The translations under genes were made by a program, and so were the position numbers. From UBA1738 sp964388835 (GTDB lineage: Bacteria; Bacillota; Clostridia; UBA1381): DNA of 64,000 nt. The stretch is from the NCBI GenBank assembly GCA_964388835.1, contig CAYMBZ010000002.1:17216-81215 (forward strand), given 5' to 3'. Under the pieces are notes generated by a model. The model was not told where the DNA came from and made no database searches. It was given only the letters and a program-made list of their open reading frames with translations. Each line of letters opens with the position of its first letter. Position 1 is the first letter of the stretch. Shown in pieces: positions 50,828-62,600 of this stretch.

Positions 50828-51034
50828 TTATTCAATCTTTTCTTTGTCCTTAAAAAGCAATCCTATTGCCCACAAGCCCGCCAACCCTACCAGCGTGAAG
50901 ATAATCCGCGATATCACCGCATCCTGACCTCCGAAAAGCGCGGCAACTATATCAAATTTAAATATTCCCACACTTCCCCAATTAATCGCGCCTATAATTA
51001 TCAGTGTTAATGCAATATTGTCTATCATTTTCAT
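50828..51034 (-). CDS. DUF378 small membrane protein
   Basis: A 68-residue protein with two membrane helices (IDNIALTLIIIGAINWGSVG and IISRIIFTLVGLAGLWAIGL), the DUF378 signature being GAINWG..G.F.FD.V..LFG. Function is unknown in the whole family. ATG at 51034 has AAAGGAAAAG upstream; an ATG two codons later is also possible, and the longer reading from 51052 uses a non-ATG codon. It stands alone. Confidence 0.85.
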   Translation of the reverse strand: MKMIDNIALTLIIIGAINWGSVGIFKFDIVAALFGGQDAVISRIIFTLVGLAGLWAIGLLFKDKEKIE

Positions 51035-51133
51035 TTTTTCTTTTCCTTTCACAAAATCAAAATTTATATCATTATTATACCCGACTTATGCATATTATAT
51101 AACCTAATCTGTTAAAGAATAGGAGGAATTACC

Positions 51134-51553
51134 ATGCATAAGCTGTATTTTATAACGCTTTCGCTGATATCCGTAATCACCGCAACTTTTCTGCTGTTTT
51201 GCCGCGACGAAAATTTTGTCAATCGGCGTTTTCTCGCCTCATTCGGCATTGAGGTGTCACGTCATCCGTATTTAATTGAAGAACTGAGGCTTCCGAAAGA
51301 ATTCGATGAAATGTACAATGCATACAATTTCATTCAAATCCAGAGCGGGCTTGACCTTTCTGGTCACAAAGGAAAGCCTGCGGTACGCTTTACATATGAA
51401 ATACTCAATACTCCTTCAGACTTCGACGGCACCGTTTACGCAAACGTCATATGCATAAACAGAAAGCCGATTGCCGGCGATATTACCTGCCCATCCCTTA
51501 ACGGCTTCGTTGAGCCGCTTGTCTATTTTTCTCACATGAGCGAGGTTAAATAG
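51134..51553 (+). CDS. DUF4830-like exported protein
   Basis: A 139-residue protein with an N-terminal membrane segment (MHKLYFITLSLISVITATFL), then a soluble domain outside the cytoplasm. The pattern EFDEMYNAYNFIQIQSGLDL, SGHKGKPAVRFTYEILN, NVICINRKPIAGDI and GFVEPL matches what I remember of DUF4830, a family of unknown role found in Clostridia. AGGAGGAA precedes the ATG. Its 3' end overlaps the convergent spoVAC-like gene by 22 bases. Next to sporulation genes, a sporulation role is possible but unproven. Confidence 0.65.
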   Translation: MHKLYFITLSLISVITATFLLFCRDENFVNRRFLASFGIEVSRHPYLIEELRLPKEFDEMYNAYNFIQIQSGLDLSGHKGKPAVRFTYEILNTPSDFDGTVYANVICINRKPIAGDITCPSLNGFVEPLVYFSHMSEVK

Positions 51554-51969
51554 TACCATATTCCCGCCGCAAATGCACTTACAACACCGTATACTATTAC
51601 CGGTCCGGCTATGGTAAAAAGTTTCGCTCCGACACCCATTACCAACCCCTCCGTTTTTGCCTCTATCGCGGGAGATGCTACGGAATTTGCAAAACCTGTT
51701 ATCGGAACTATAGTTCCCGCTCCCGCATGTTTTGCAATCTTTGGATAGATATTAAGCCCGGTAAGCAGTGCCCCGAGAAAAATCAGTGTTACCGAAACCG
51801 CCCCGCCCGTCAGTTCCTCTCCAAGCCCAATCGGTTCGTAAAGCGCAAATAAAAGCTGACCGAATGTGCAAATCGCCCCACCCGAAACGAATGCCTTTAT
51901 GCAATTTGTAAAAAGCTTTGATTGCGGAGTTTTTTTATCTACAATTTTTTTATATTCTTCTTTATCCAA
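51532..51969 (-). CDS. spoVAC: SpoVAC-like sporulation membrane protein
   Basis: A 145-residue membrane protein with four hydrophobic segments. In Bacillus SpoVA proteins form the channel that loads dipicolinic acid into the spore and releases it at germination. Family marks are AFVSGGAICTFGQLL near residue 27, GAGTIVPITGFANSVASPAI near 83 and EGLVMGVGAKLFTIAGPVIV near 107. The start appears to be TTG at 51969 behind AAAGGA. spoVAD and spoVAE are not adjacent; instead it follows sigE by 20 bases, where sigG is usually found. SpoVAE is a related alternative name since the two families are alike. Confidence 0.85.
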   Translation of the reverse strand: MDKEEYKKIVDKKTPQSKLFTNCIKAFVSGGAICTFGQLLFALYEPIGLGEELTGGAVSVTLIFLGALLTGLNIYPKIAKHAGAGTIVPITGFANSVASPAIEAKTEGLVMGVGAKLFTIAGPVIVYGVVSAFAAGIWYYLTSLM

Positions 51970-51989
51970 AACATCAAATCCTTTCCATG

Positions 51990-52694
51990 TTAATTCATTC
52001 TTAATATTTCCTTTTTCAGCCTTTTTATTATTCTTTTTTCAAGACGAGATATGTAGGATTGCGAAATCCCCATCATATCCGCAACCTCTTTCTGGGTTTT
52101 TTCCTTATTTCCCGAGAGCCCAAATCTCATTTTCATTATAGTCTGCTCGCGTTCTGTCAGTTTTTCCATAGCAAGAGAAAGCAACTTTACGTCCACCTCT
52201 TTTTCAATACTTTGATATGTCACATCATTATCCGTCCCCAAAATATCCGAAAGCAAAAGCTCATTTCCGTCCCAATCCACATTCAAAGGCTCATCAATAG
52301 AAATTTCCGTTTTCAAATTTTGGTTTTTTCTCAGATACATCAATATCTCATTTTCGATGCACCGTGACGCGTAGGTCGCCAGCTTAATATTTTTGTCACG
52401 TTTAAAAGTATTTATCGCCTTTATCAATCCTATGGTTCCTATGGATATTAAATCTTCAACATTTATTCCAGTATTTTCGAATTTGCGTGCAATATACACA
52501 ACAAGACGGAGATTGTGCTCAATCAAAGCAGTTCGCACGTTTTTATCAGTATCGATATTTTCTATCAGCTCCTCTTCCTCACTTCGAGAAAGCGGCGGCG
52601 GTAATACGTCCTGTCCACCGATGTAAAGTATTTCATTTACTCCACAGTATAAATCCGCAATTTTCTCTTTAAGTTCGTCAATCAGAGTAAGCAT
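51990..52694 (-). CDS. sigE: sporulation sigma factor SigE
   Basis: The 234-residue early mother-cell sigma factor. The opening carries a pro-sequence and the LYCGVNEILYIGGQDVLPPP segment typical of pro-sigma-E. Region 2 reads LIEHNLRLVVYIARKFENTG to DLISIGTIGLIKAINTF; region 4 reads LTEREQTIMKMRFGLSG to GISQSYISRLEKRI. The N-terminal roughly 20 residues are probably removed by SpoIIGA, encoded 15 bases upstream. It would drive the sigma-E-like promoters noted before the sipL-like and gerM-like genes. Confidence 0.95.
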   Translation of the reverse strand: MLTLIDELKEKIADLYCGVNEILYIGGQDVLPPPLSRSEEEELIENIDTDKNVRTALIEHNLRLVVYIARKFENTGINVEDLISIGTIGLIKAINTFKRDKNIKLATYASRCIENEILMYLRKNQNLKTEISIDEPLNVDWDGNELLLSDILGTDNDVTYQSIEKEVDVKLLSLAMEKLTEREQTIMKMRFGLSGNKEKTQKEVADMMGISQSYISRLEKRIIKRLKKEILRMN

Positions 52695-52709
52695 AACAAA
52701 AAATCCTTT

Positions 52710-53453
52710 CTATGTCATAATTCCGTTCAAAATAAGTTCCTCGTGAATTTCTTTCCCATAATATCCCAAAACCGCATTATCGTAGTTTTTTTTGCCGATA
52801 ATGCAAGTATCCAATTTTATTCCGTAAAGCATCCCGTGATTTCCTACCGCTGAATACGGAATAACACGAATATCCGACACCTCCGCCCATTCTGAAATCG
52901 CCTCAACTGAAAACCCTTTCCCGAAAAGTTTTTCAAACACACAGTCCCCCGCAAGAATTACCGGCGCGCCGTTTGATATCAGCATATTACCGCTGTCAAA
53001 AAGCCCATCAGCCGTTACCCTTTTACCCTTATATACAAGCACGGCGGTACTTCTTTTGCTCACAACTTTCCTGCGCAGTATATCAAGTAATACGCATATG
53101 GGAATAAGCGAAAAAAGCCCCAATACAGCTTTTATTTCAAAAAATTCTATCAATCCGTTGTATATAAAGGAAATAACGAGAAAAGTACACCACGCCCCCG
53201 CAAATTTCTTTTTTTCGCACGGCACGAAAACCACCGCAACCGGCAATGCCGGCATAAAAAACCTCGCGGGAGGAGCCAAGAGTATTCCGAAATAAGGGGT
53301 AAAAGCAAATACACCAAGCACTCCTCCCATGCAAGCGGATAACAAAAGCCGCAGAATTCGGATTTTTTTTGAATACAGCCTAAGCAGTATAAATAATATT
53401 TCAAGGTCAAAGGCGAAATTCATAAAAAACAAAATGTCCGCATATACGGTCAT
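52710..53453 (-). CDS. spoIIGA: pro-sigma-E processing protease SpoIIGA
   Basis: A 247-residue membrane aspartic protease that cleaves pro-sigma-E after a signal from the forespore. Five hydrophobic segments fill about residues 1-130 (MTVYADILFFMNFAFDLEIL opening). The C-terminal half carries the catalytic aspartate in ADGLFDSGNML near residue 168, which forms a retropepsin-like dimer. GGAGGGG precedes the ATG. It is the first gene of the spoIIG operon, followed by sigE, and has a Spo0A-type promoter. Confidence 0.92.
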   Translation of the reverse strand: MTVYADILFFMNFAFDLEILFILLRLYSKKIRILRLLLSACMGGVLGVFAFTPYFGILLAPPARFFMPALPVAVVFVPCEKKKFAGAWCTFLVISFIYNGLIEFFEIKAVLGLFSLIPICVLLDILRRKVVSKRSTAVLVYKGKRVTADGLFDSGNMLISNGAPVILAGDCVFEKLFGKGFSVEAISEWAEVSDIRVIPYSAVGNHGMLYGIKLDTCIIGKKNYDNAVLGYYGKEIHEELILNGIMT

Positions 53454-53484
53454 ATCTTATCACCCCTCCGCAGCTTATGCTTGT

Positions 53485-53550
53485 ATTATAACAGATTAGC
53501 CGCAAATATTCTGTCAAAAACCGCTGTAGTTTTTTGACAAGCGTTCGACT
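53485..53550 (-). promoter_or_regulatory. spoIIG-type promoter with Spo0A-like boxes
   Basis: Minus strand TTGACA (53512-53517) and TATAAT (53485-53490) are separated by 21 bases, longer than normal, as in the Bacillus spoIIG promoter (22 bases), which works only with Spo0A. Three near-matches to the 0A box TGTCGAA are present: TGTCAAA on plus at 53512-53518 over the -35, TGTCAAA on minus at 53533-53539, and AGTCGAA on minus at 53544-53550. The last two are 11 bases apart, on one helix face. Confidence 0.7.
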
Positions 53551-53592
53551 TTTTTCTTAAATACAACAATTCGGCACCAAAACAACAAAAAA

Positions 53593-53627
53593 CGAACCAC
53601 CCTGTGTTTTACACGCAAAGTGGTTCG
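53593..53627 (-). terminator. terminator of the giant repeat-protein gene
   Basis: CGAACCAC (53593-53600) and GTGGTTCG (53620-53627), with an inner TGTGT/ACAC pairing, followed on the minus strand by TTTTTTGTTG. It lies 35 bases after the stop codon. Confidence 0.88.
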
Positions 53628-53661
53628 GTCTTTCGCTTTACCGATATTGATTACATTGATA

Positions 53662-56600
53662 TCATTCCGATATCTTTATAAATCGGCTCATATTGTCATC
53701 TGCAAAAAACATATTTAAGTTCGCTTTTTTGCCTAAATCAAACAGTTCCGCAAAATCATTCTTGCTAAGCTCACTTACCACCGTCTCGGCTGAGCTGTGA
53801 TTTTGGGATTTCGCCGCTTGCTGCAGAAATTCACGTTTCTCGGTTAATTCATAAAACGTTCCGCTCTCCGCTGTCAAGCTTTCTTCCGATTGCGTTGTGT
53901 CTATCGACGCCGTCGCAAAGGCGCAAAGTGGCGACATATCGTTATTCCAAAGGAAAGCCTTAAGCGTATCCGCTTTTGAAATGTCTATGCCCATGCTTGC
54001 AATCGCAACATCCGAATCATCGGTTATTGTCTTTGACGTCATGCCTACAAGTTTTGTTTGCTTATATGCTCCCACATAAAGGGTTGCATTTTCACCGCCG
54101 CTCACAACGGAAATAACCGTTGAAGTCATCTCAATCTCAGGGCTTGCATTTACACCTTCTCCGCTCCATTTAGCGGTTAATGTTACATTTTCCGTTATCG
54201 GAGTATCAAAGCCGTAAACGTTCTCGCCGTTGTACCATCCGTCAAATGTGGAATTTGCTTTTACAGGTGTAATCGGCAGAGCGGCATTTTCTTCGGTACT
54301 TGTCAGATAAACAGCATATACTGCCTTTCCGTTCATATAAGTTACCGCAGGCGACACTATGGTTCCGGTAAGACTTGTTTTTCCCTCGGTGAAGGTTATA
54401 TTTTTTATTCCGCCGTAGTACATACCGTCATAAATTTTACCCGCATTTATTACCTTTCCGGTAAAGGCCGTTACTGAGTCCCCCGCTAACGATATCGCAT
54501 CAAGGTCTGCATATATTTCTTGCAAATTATATACTTCGCCTTCTATCTTTCCGCCGCATGCATTCAATTTGCCTGCGCTATACACTGCCGCGCCTTCTTT
54601 AGCCACGCAATCTTTAACAGAGCCGTTTAAGTGGAATTCACCTCCGATTACTATACCCCCGCCAAAATCGTTCGCCTTACATTTTTCCACGGTACTGTCA
54701 AACATTCCTACCATCCCCATTCCTACAATACCGCCGCCATACTCAGCTTCGCAATTTTTAAACGTCGTTTCAAGTATCTCGGTAATATTACTATGGTTAC
54801 TGCCTTGGTCGCTCATTCCGCCGCCGATATCCGCAGTACAGTTTTCTACCGTAGAGCCTACCAAGACAAGATAACCTGCGTTGTATATTCCGCCGCCTCT
54901 GGATGGCGTATAATTTTCCTCTTCTATATTTCCGTAACTAACTCCTGTGCAGTATGCAACAGTGGTATCTTCCATCTCTGAGTAGTATGCATTATATATT
55001 CCGGCACCATATGTCGCGGTACAACCGAGTATATTGCATCCATCCAATCCCAGCTCGCCCACATTAAATATTGCGCCGCCCATGTCAGCACTGCAGCCTA
55101 CAATGTTTCCGCCCCCTATGGTTAGCGAGCCCGTATTAACTATTCCGCCGCCATAGTATAATTCGTCAGAATGGAATCCCGTGCCTCCGGTTATAACTCC
55201 GCCGTATACCGTCTTGATATTTGTACCCGATGCATTATCCTCCGCAAGCACCCACAAATCTTTCGACGTATCAAATTTATGTTCCGCTTTCGGGTTGCTG
55301 TCAATAATCTTTAAAAATGCATTATCATTACTCTCCACATATATTACACAATCCGATTGGCTCTCATTTGCGGCATAACTCAGCACATGTCCGTTCAAAT
55401 CAAGAGTAACATATCTTTCTATTAAAAGACTCTCATCCAGTTCAATATCCGCGGCAAGCGTGATTTTTTGAATTCGTGCCGCAAGAGCATTATTAAGTTC
55501 TGTCTCGGTTGATACTTTGCTTTTGATTACTTCGGCATAAAGGGTTGTATCGCCGGTTACATCATCGCTCGTAAAGTTCCATCCCTTTGTAAGTGCACTA
55601 TCTTTATACCAGCCTATGATTGCGTAATCCAAATCAGCCGTTATACCAGGAGCTATCGCTCCGCTTCCATTCGGTACCACTCCAAGCGCAAGCTCATCTC
55701 CGTCTACAGTATAGTGTACCTGACATCCGCTGATAGTTCCGTCGCCGCTGTTGGTTATTCCGCCGTAATATGTTCCCCATGAAATCGTTCCGGTATTCTT
55801 TATATTTTTACATACTGCAAATTCTTCGGCATCCTCTGCGGCGGATATCGTTCCGGAATTGTTCACGCTCGCGGAAATCACGCCGCCCTTTGCGGATATC
55901 GTTCCGGTATTTACCACACTGTCGATCGCCGTATCGGCACCGCTTATATATCCGTCAATTATGTTGAATCTGCCGCTGTTGTTAATGAGCGTTCCGCTAC
56001 AACCGTCGATTATGCAATCTTCAATATTAAGTGTTCCGCTGTTGTTTATAAGCCCGCTTGCGCCATCGGTTGCCGCAAACATAGGACCGTTTATATTAAG
56101 AATTCCGCTGTTGTTTATCCTTCCGATAATAATTCCCCCGGATTCCGATTCTATATTATTACCGGTTGCATCCGTTGCCGCAAGTGCCCATTTTTCATTT
56201 GTCTTATCGAATTTATGGCTTCTTGTTGTGTTGGTATCCTTTATTGTCAGTTCTTTGCCCTCAGAAACATTAAAGATATACGGAGCCTCCGTTGTTCCCT
56301 CGTACTTAAGCAGATATCCGTTTAAATCCACCGTCAGCGGATAAGAAATATTAACGGTTTCATCCAGCGTAATATCGCTTACCAACCTTATCGAGAACAA
56401 ATTATTTTCCAGAGCATTCTTAAGTTCCGCCACAGTTCCTACATCTGCCACAATCCAATGTGCGGTTAAAGCGGTATCCGCCGTGACCGTGCTGTTGAAA
56501 TCGTATGCCGTGCCATCCTTTCTCCACTCAATGAAGTTTTTGCCATCTGCCGTCGGGTTTATTGGCTTTACTGCCTTATTTCCTGATTTCACCACATTTA

Positions 56601-59600
56601 TCGCGTAGGTTTCCGCATTTTCCTCATCGCTCATTTTGTATGTAACCTTGCACCCATTGATTGTTCCGCTTACATTTCCGTAAATCAAACCTGCAGAAAT
56701 GCTGTTGGCATCAACATCTCCCTTAAATACCGTGGTGTTTGTGCAATTATCGGCGCAGATTATGCTGTCAACCGCAACATCGCCCTCAATGGTTCCGCTT
56801 GTATTTACCTCAAGCGCTCCTCTATTGTCGCTGTTTATTGCGTAGGCATTATATCTGCCTGAAATTTTGATGCTTGAACTTCCGTTCATGGTAATTTTGC
56901 CATCGGTTGTTGAACAATAAATCGCGTTATTATAATAGTCTCCCGGCGCTACGCAATCATATATCGCCGCATTATCATTCATCGTAAGAGAACCCGAAGA
57001 GATATATACCGCCCGCGCACTGTAGCAGCTGCAATCCCTTATTGCCGCATTGCCGGACATAACCATATTTGACATGAGATATACAGTTCCCATACTACCG
57101 TTTATGCATCCCGCAATTGTTCCTGCCGACATATTAAACCCATGGCTTGCAGTTTTCACCACTATTCTGCCGCCGGTTATAATGCCGCCGCTGTAGGTTT
57201 TAATATTATTACCGTCAGCATTGTCCTCCGCTCGTACCCAAGGATAATTTGTTGTATCAAGCTTATTCACAGCTGTTGGTCTGCTGTCGATGAGATTTAG
57301 TGTTCCTTTATCTATCTCTATGACTTCATCGCTGTTTTTGGTTCTTAAAATGTATCCGTTCAAATCGATTGTTACTGTTACATCATTCGGCATGTTAACG
57401 GCACCGTCTATTTCAACGTCCTTTATAAGTTTAATGCTTCCGCCCGTACTCGCAACCGCACTAAACGCCTGCTTGAAATCGGAATGGTTTACACCGTCGA
57501 CTTCAACCTCCGCAACCTTTCCGCAACGTGAACAATTGCCGTTGTTATCGGAATTATGACCGAGAGGCGGCGCGGCTATGGTTTTTTCCTCAAAATCGCA
57601 AAGAGAACATTTTCTGATTTCATATGCATCGGTTAAACAGGTTGCACCCGTTGCGCTTTGCAAATTCCATTTGTGCTCACATTCCTCATAGTCAAACTCA
57701 AGTTCCGCAATCTGAAGCACAGCATCGTTTCCTATTGCAGTTACCTCAAATTTGTAATACTTATAATAGGTATTGTTATTTGTTACATCATAGTGTACCG
57801 AAGCATAATTTTCAGCCGGAAGAAGCGTATCATCGGTAACCGAGGCAAGCTCAACCCATGTAGCACCGCTATTGTTGTTTGTATAATCATTGCTTCCGTA
57901 CAGTTTCCATGACTTCGGATTTCTTCCGCTGTATTCCGCAGTATCATTAGCTGTGGTTATGGTGTAGCCGGTAAGTTTTATACTTTCCGCAGGCGCAATA
58001 ATCGCATAAACGCTTTTGCCCTCCGCAAAGGTTCCGCTTGACGGTTTTACGCACCATTTCGTGCCGTTCGTTGACGTTTTTCTGCCGTCCACAAGTTTAG
58101 TCGCACTTTCTCCGCCGCTTGACGTTCCGGAAGCATACAAAACTCTCATAGAAAGAACTCCGAGAACCTTTTTCCACTTTGCATAAACGGTGATATTGCT
58201 TCTTACATCGGCATTGGCAGTAAACTCTGTACCCCAATCATCACCGGTTCCGTTCTTTGTGTACCAGCCCATAAATGTATAACCGTTTTTTTGCGGCTCT
58301 GCCGTAGGCAGACCCATATTCGACTTCAAGGTCTTAGGCTCCGCATCCTTTGTTCCTCCGTTTTTGTCAAATACAACATCAAAAACAGGAATACGCAGAA
58401 TCAGCCAAACCGCTTCACAAATCGGATTGTTACTTGAATCGAGAAGAACAACCGACAGTTTATCGATATTTTCTTTGTTTATGCCGAGTGAAGCTATTTC
58501 CAGGGTTGTATTTTCCGTAACTTCTCTTGTTATTGTTTCTGTCAGCACATAATCCTTGTATAATGCTACCGACAAAACCGCACCCGATTCCGGAACATTC
58601 ACGTAAATATTGTTTTTGTTTATGCTTACTCCGACACTTTCATCGGAAAGCCATCTTGCTGTAAGTGTAATATTTTTCTTTACCGCCTTTGTGAAATCAT
58701 ATTCTTCATCTCCGATAAACCAGCCGATAAATGTTTTTCCCTCAATATACGGTTCATCTTCCGGCGCGGCTATCGGCGTATTCTTAACCACCGATACCTT
58801 TTCACTGCGATCGCCGTATTCAAAGGTAACGATGTAAGCTTCCGTCAGTTTCAAAACCCCGTCATCGTTGTACACAACGGCATAATTAAGGTTATCCGAT
58901 ACGAAACAACCACTGTAATCGGTTTCGCTTGATTCGGAAATAGTTTTCTCATTATCTTCAAGCGTAACGCCTATTTTTGTATCAATCAAGCCGGTATCGG
59001 TTTGAATCTCCGCCGCCGTCAGTTTAATATTTGCCAAGTACGGATAATATCTGTAACGCGCCAAATATAAATTGTTCTGCTCGCCCGTGGGTTCGGTTAC
59101 AGCCCATCCGCCGTCATCGCCGCCTGCTCCGGTGCTCTCAGGTGTGCCCGTACCTTCGGTTGTGCCTGTCTCACCGCTTGTATTTCCGCTCGACTCGTCA
59201 CTTCCGCCGGTTTCATCAAGCAAAATATTATCATAAATATATACACCGCCATTTGCTGTCAAACTGTTATATTGATTGCTGTATATACCGCCGCCGTTTT
59301 CCGTTACGGTATTTCCCGATATGCTCACATTTTTTAAATCAAGTGCTCCGCCGCCGAAGCTTATACCGCCTCCCGATTTCGCGCTGTTGCCGTAAATATC
59401 GGTTCCGTCTTGAATTTTTATCGTTCCTCTTTCTATTCTTATGCCACCGCCTCTTTCATCGGTGCCTTTCGCCTTATTGTTCGCTATCGTACTGTCGCTT
59501 ATCGTAAATTCATCATTATTAACCTCAAGCAAAAGTCCGCCGCCGAGTGATGCCTCATTTCTTAATATTTCGGTATTTTCTATTTTTCCTTTTCGGTATG

Positions 59601-62600
59601 TAAATATTCCTCCGCCCTCAAGCGCCTTATTATCGGAAACAGTCGAATTTTTGATGGATATGTTATCCGATGACACGAATATACCGCCGCCATATCTTGT
59701 TGCGGTATTTTGGAAAAATTCACAGTTGTCCATCTCAAGATTATTCGATGATACTTCCATTCCGCCGCCATCTGTCGCACTGTTTTCACTTATTGTGGAA
59801 TTTTTCATCGAAAAGCTGCTTGCGGAAGCAATGTCGATACCGCCGCCGTTTGCGGAAGCTGTATTTTTTGTGATTAACGCGTTTTCTATTTTTATGTCAC
59901 CGTTGCTGAATCTGATACCTCCGCCTCCGCCGCTTGCGGTATTTCCGGAAATTTCGCCGCCTAAAATATTAATTTTATTGCCCGTTCTTGTGCCGTACAC
60001 ACCGCCACCGCTACCGTTTGTTGCGGTGTTATTACTGATTTTACCGCCGTACATATTAAATGTACAATCGGTAGAATACAGATGTACTCCTCCGCCGTGT
60101 GCAGTATATTGACCGTTTGCCGACGAGTTTTCGCTTATTGTTCCTCCGTACATATTAAATGTCCCTTCCACAAGTCGAACACCGCCGCCCGCCGAACTGC
60201 TGTTGTTTACGATATTGCCGTTGTACATATTAAATATTCCGTCATTTATATAAACGCCGACAGAATTTTTGCTTGAATCGCTGTGGGTTATCGTACCCGT
60301 TCCGACACAGTCCGTAACGGTGAAGTTTATGCCGTCTTCCACCTCAATCGTTTCTGTACTGTATGAATGTGCAAGCTTGTGACCGTTTAGGCAAAGAACA
60401 AAATTGTTCTTTCTTAAAACATACCAGCCTCCGTTTCCGCTGCCACCGATAACAATATCCGCTGTCAAGTAATAATAATTCGGTGCATCTGCCGTTCCAG
60501 AGCTTGCGTTCAAAAGCTCCTCCGATGTACCGATAGGTTTAAATGTACCAAGTTTCTCCTGTTTGTGGTCTCCCACCTCAGCGTGGTCGACTCCGCAGAT
60601 ACAATGGGTGTGCGATGTCTCCCATTTTGCGTAAACCGCCATATCCGTTGTTACTGCGGTACTTGCCGAAAACAGATTTCCCCAATTATCATTGGTACCG
60701 TTTTCGGTATACCAGCCTGAAACATGTGCATTTTTCTTTTTCACATCAGGCAACGGGAAAGCTTTCGTGTATCCGAAAATTCCGTAATTCGATTCTGTTC
60801 CGTCGTTCAGCTTAAATGTAATATTGTATTCGTGCCACTTTGCATAAACGGTTGCATTTGCACTAAGCACCGTCTCTGCGGTAAATTCTTCTCCCCAATC
60901 ATCGTCCGCTCCGTTTTTCGTATACCACCCCTCAAATCTGCAACCGTTTCTGGTCGGATTTTGAGTAGGCAGACCTTCCCCTTGCTCAATCATTGTCGGC
61001 ACCGGTTCGGTGTCACCGCCGTTTTTGTCGAATGTAATCTTTACATTTCCCCATTTTGCATAAACCGTTATACTTCCGGTAACTGTTGTCTGAGCCGTAA
61101 ACTTTTCGCCCCAATCTCCGTCTGAACCGTTTTTCGTGTACCAGCCTTCAAAATCTCTTCCGGATTTGACGGGATTTGTCGGTGTGTTTCCGTACTCAAG
61201 CACCGCATGAGCGTCTTCACTTCCGTCATTCATACTGTAGGTTATCCGGTGTCCCGTCCACTTTGCGTAAACCGTCCCGGTTGAGGAAACTGCAGACTCT
61301 GCCGTGAAGCTTTCACCCCAATCTCCGTCTGAGCCGTTTTTCGTGTACCAGCCCGCAAAGCTGTAGCCGTTTCTCGTGGGATTTTGATTAGGCAAGCCGC
61401 CGCCTGCCGCAATAACCTGAGGTTGCGGCATTGTTGCGCCGCCGTTTTTATCAAAATACACCAGTGCATCGGCATATTCCGCCGCAACATAATAGTCAAA
61501 ATCTAAGCCGCACAGCTGGGTAACGTCACTTCCGGCATTTTTTACAATGTCAAGCTTGTAGTACATGTAAGAAGCTTTCGCATCCGCTTTAAAGGTGTAC
61601 GGTGTGAAATTCACATTCTGTATTGTATCATCATCCGTTACGGAAGTAATTTCGGCCCACGTGCCGCTTGCACTGTCCGCTGGATCGTAGTCATTACATC
61701 CGTACAAAGCCCATGTTTTCGGGCTTCTTCCTTTATATTGAAAATTATCGTTTCCCGTTATGAATGTATATGAAGAAAGCAGAATCGGTCTGGTTGCTTT
61801 TATAATCAACTTACCGCTTTCTTTATGCAGACACCATTTTGTAAATGTATTTCCCGAATTCTTTCCGTCAAAAAGATTTCCGTAGCCCTCATTTACCGTA
61901 TCGGTTACATTTCCGCTGTCACCGCCGATAATCTCAAGAGTTACCGGTTCAATCCACCTTGCATAAACCGTTGTATCGGCGGAAACGGCTGTCTTTTCGG
62001 TGAAAAGTGTTCCCCAATCTCCGTCTGCCCCGCTTTTGGTGTACCAGCCCGCAAAGCCGTAGCCGCTTCTGTTCGGCTTCGGTGACGGCAATCCGCTCCC
62101 AAATCCTAAAACCGTATTATCTCCCGCGCCCTCGTAATTTAAGTTGTAGGTTATTTGATGTTCGTTCCATTTTGCATAAACCGTTGTAGTTAAGGAAACG
62201 ACAGAGTCTGCCGTGAAACTTTCGCCCCAATCACCGCCTGCGCCGTTTTTCGTATACCATCCCACAAAGCTGAAACCGTTTCTGGTCGGATTTTGGGTCG
62301 GCAAGCCACCTCCCGGTATAATTGCCCAGGGTGAAGGCATTGTATCGCCGCCGTTTTTATCGAAATAGACCAGTGTACCGGCATATTCCGCCGCAACTTC
62401 ATAACCGAGTTCCAATCCGCACAGCTGTAGAACATTGCCACCTGCATTTCGTGTAATGTCAAGCTTATAATACATATAAGAATTTTCCGTATTGGTTTCA
62501 AAGTTATATGCGGTAAAATTTACATCCTGTATCGTTGTGTCATCCGTTACGGAAGCAATCTCAGTCCATGTACCGCTTTTAACATCGTCTTTGTTATAAT

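Noticed and set aside
54500..57500. CRISPR-like or tandem DNA repeats within the giant gene
   Set aside because: The periodicity is that of coding repeats (beta-helix and InlB modules) with diverged DNA; there are no spacer-separated identical repeats.
59441..60112. 223-codon plus-strand frame inside the giant gene, Pro/Ser-rich
   Set aside because: It mirrors the GGGI-type beta-helix repeats of the real minus-strand gene; no start signal or family.
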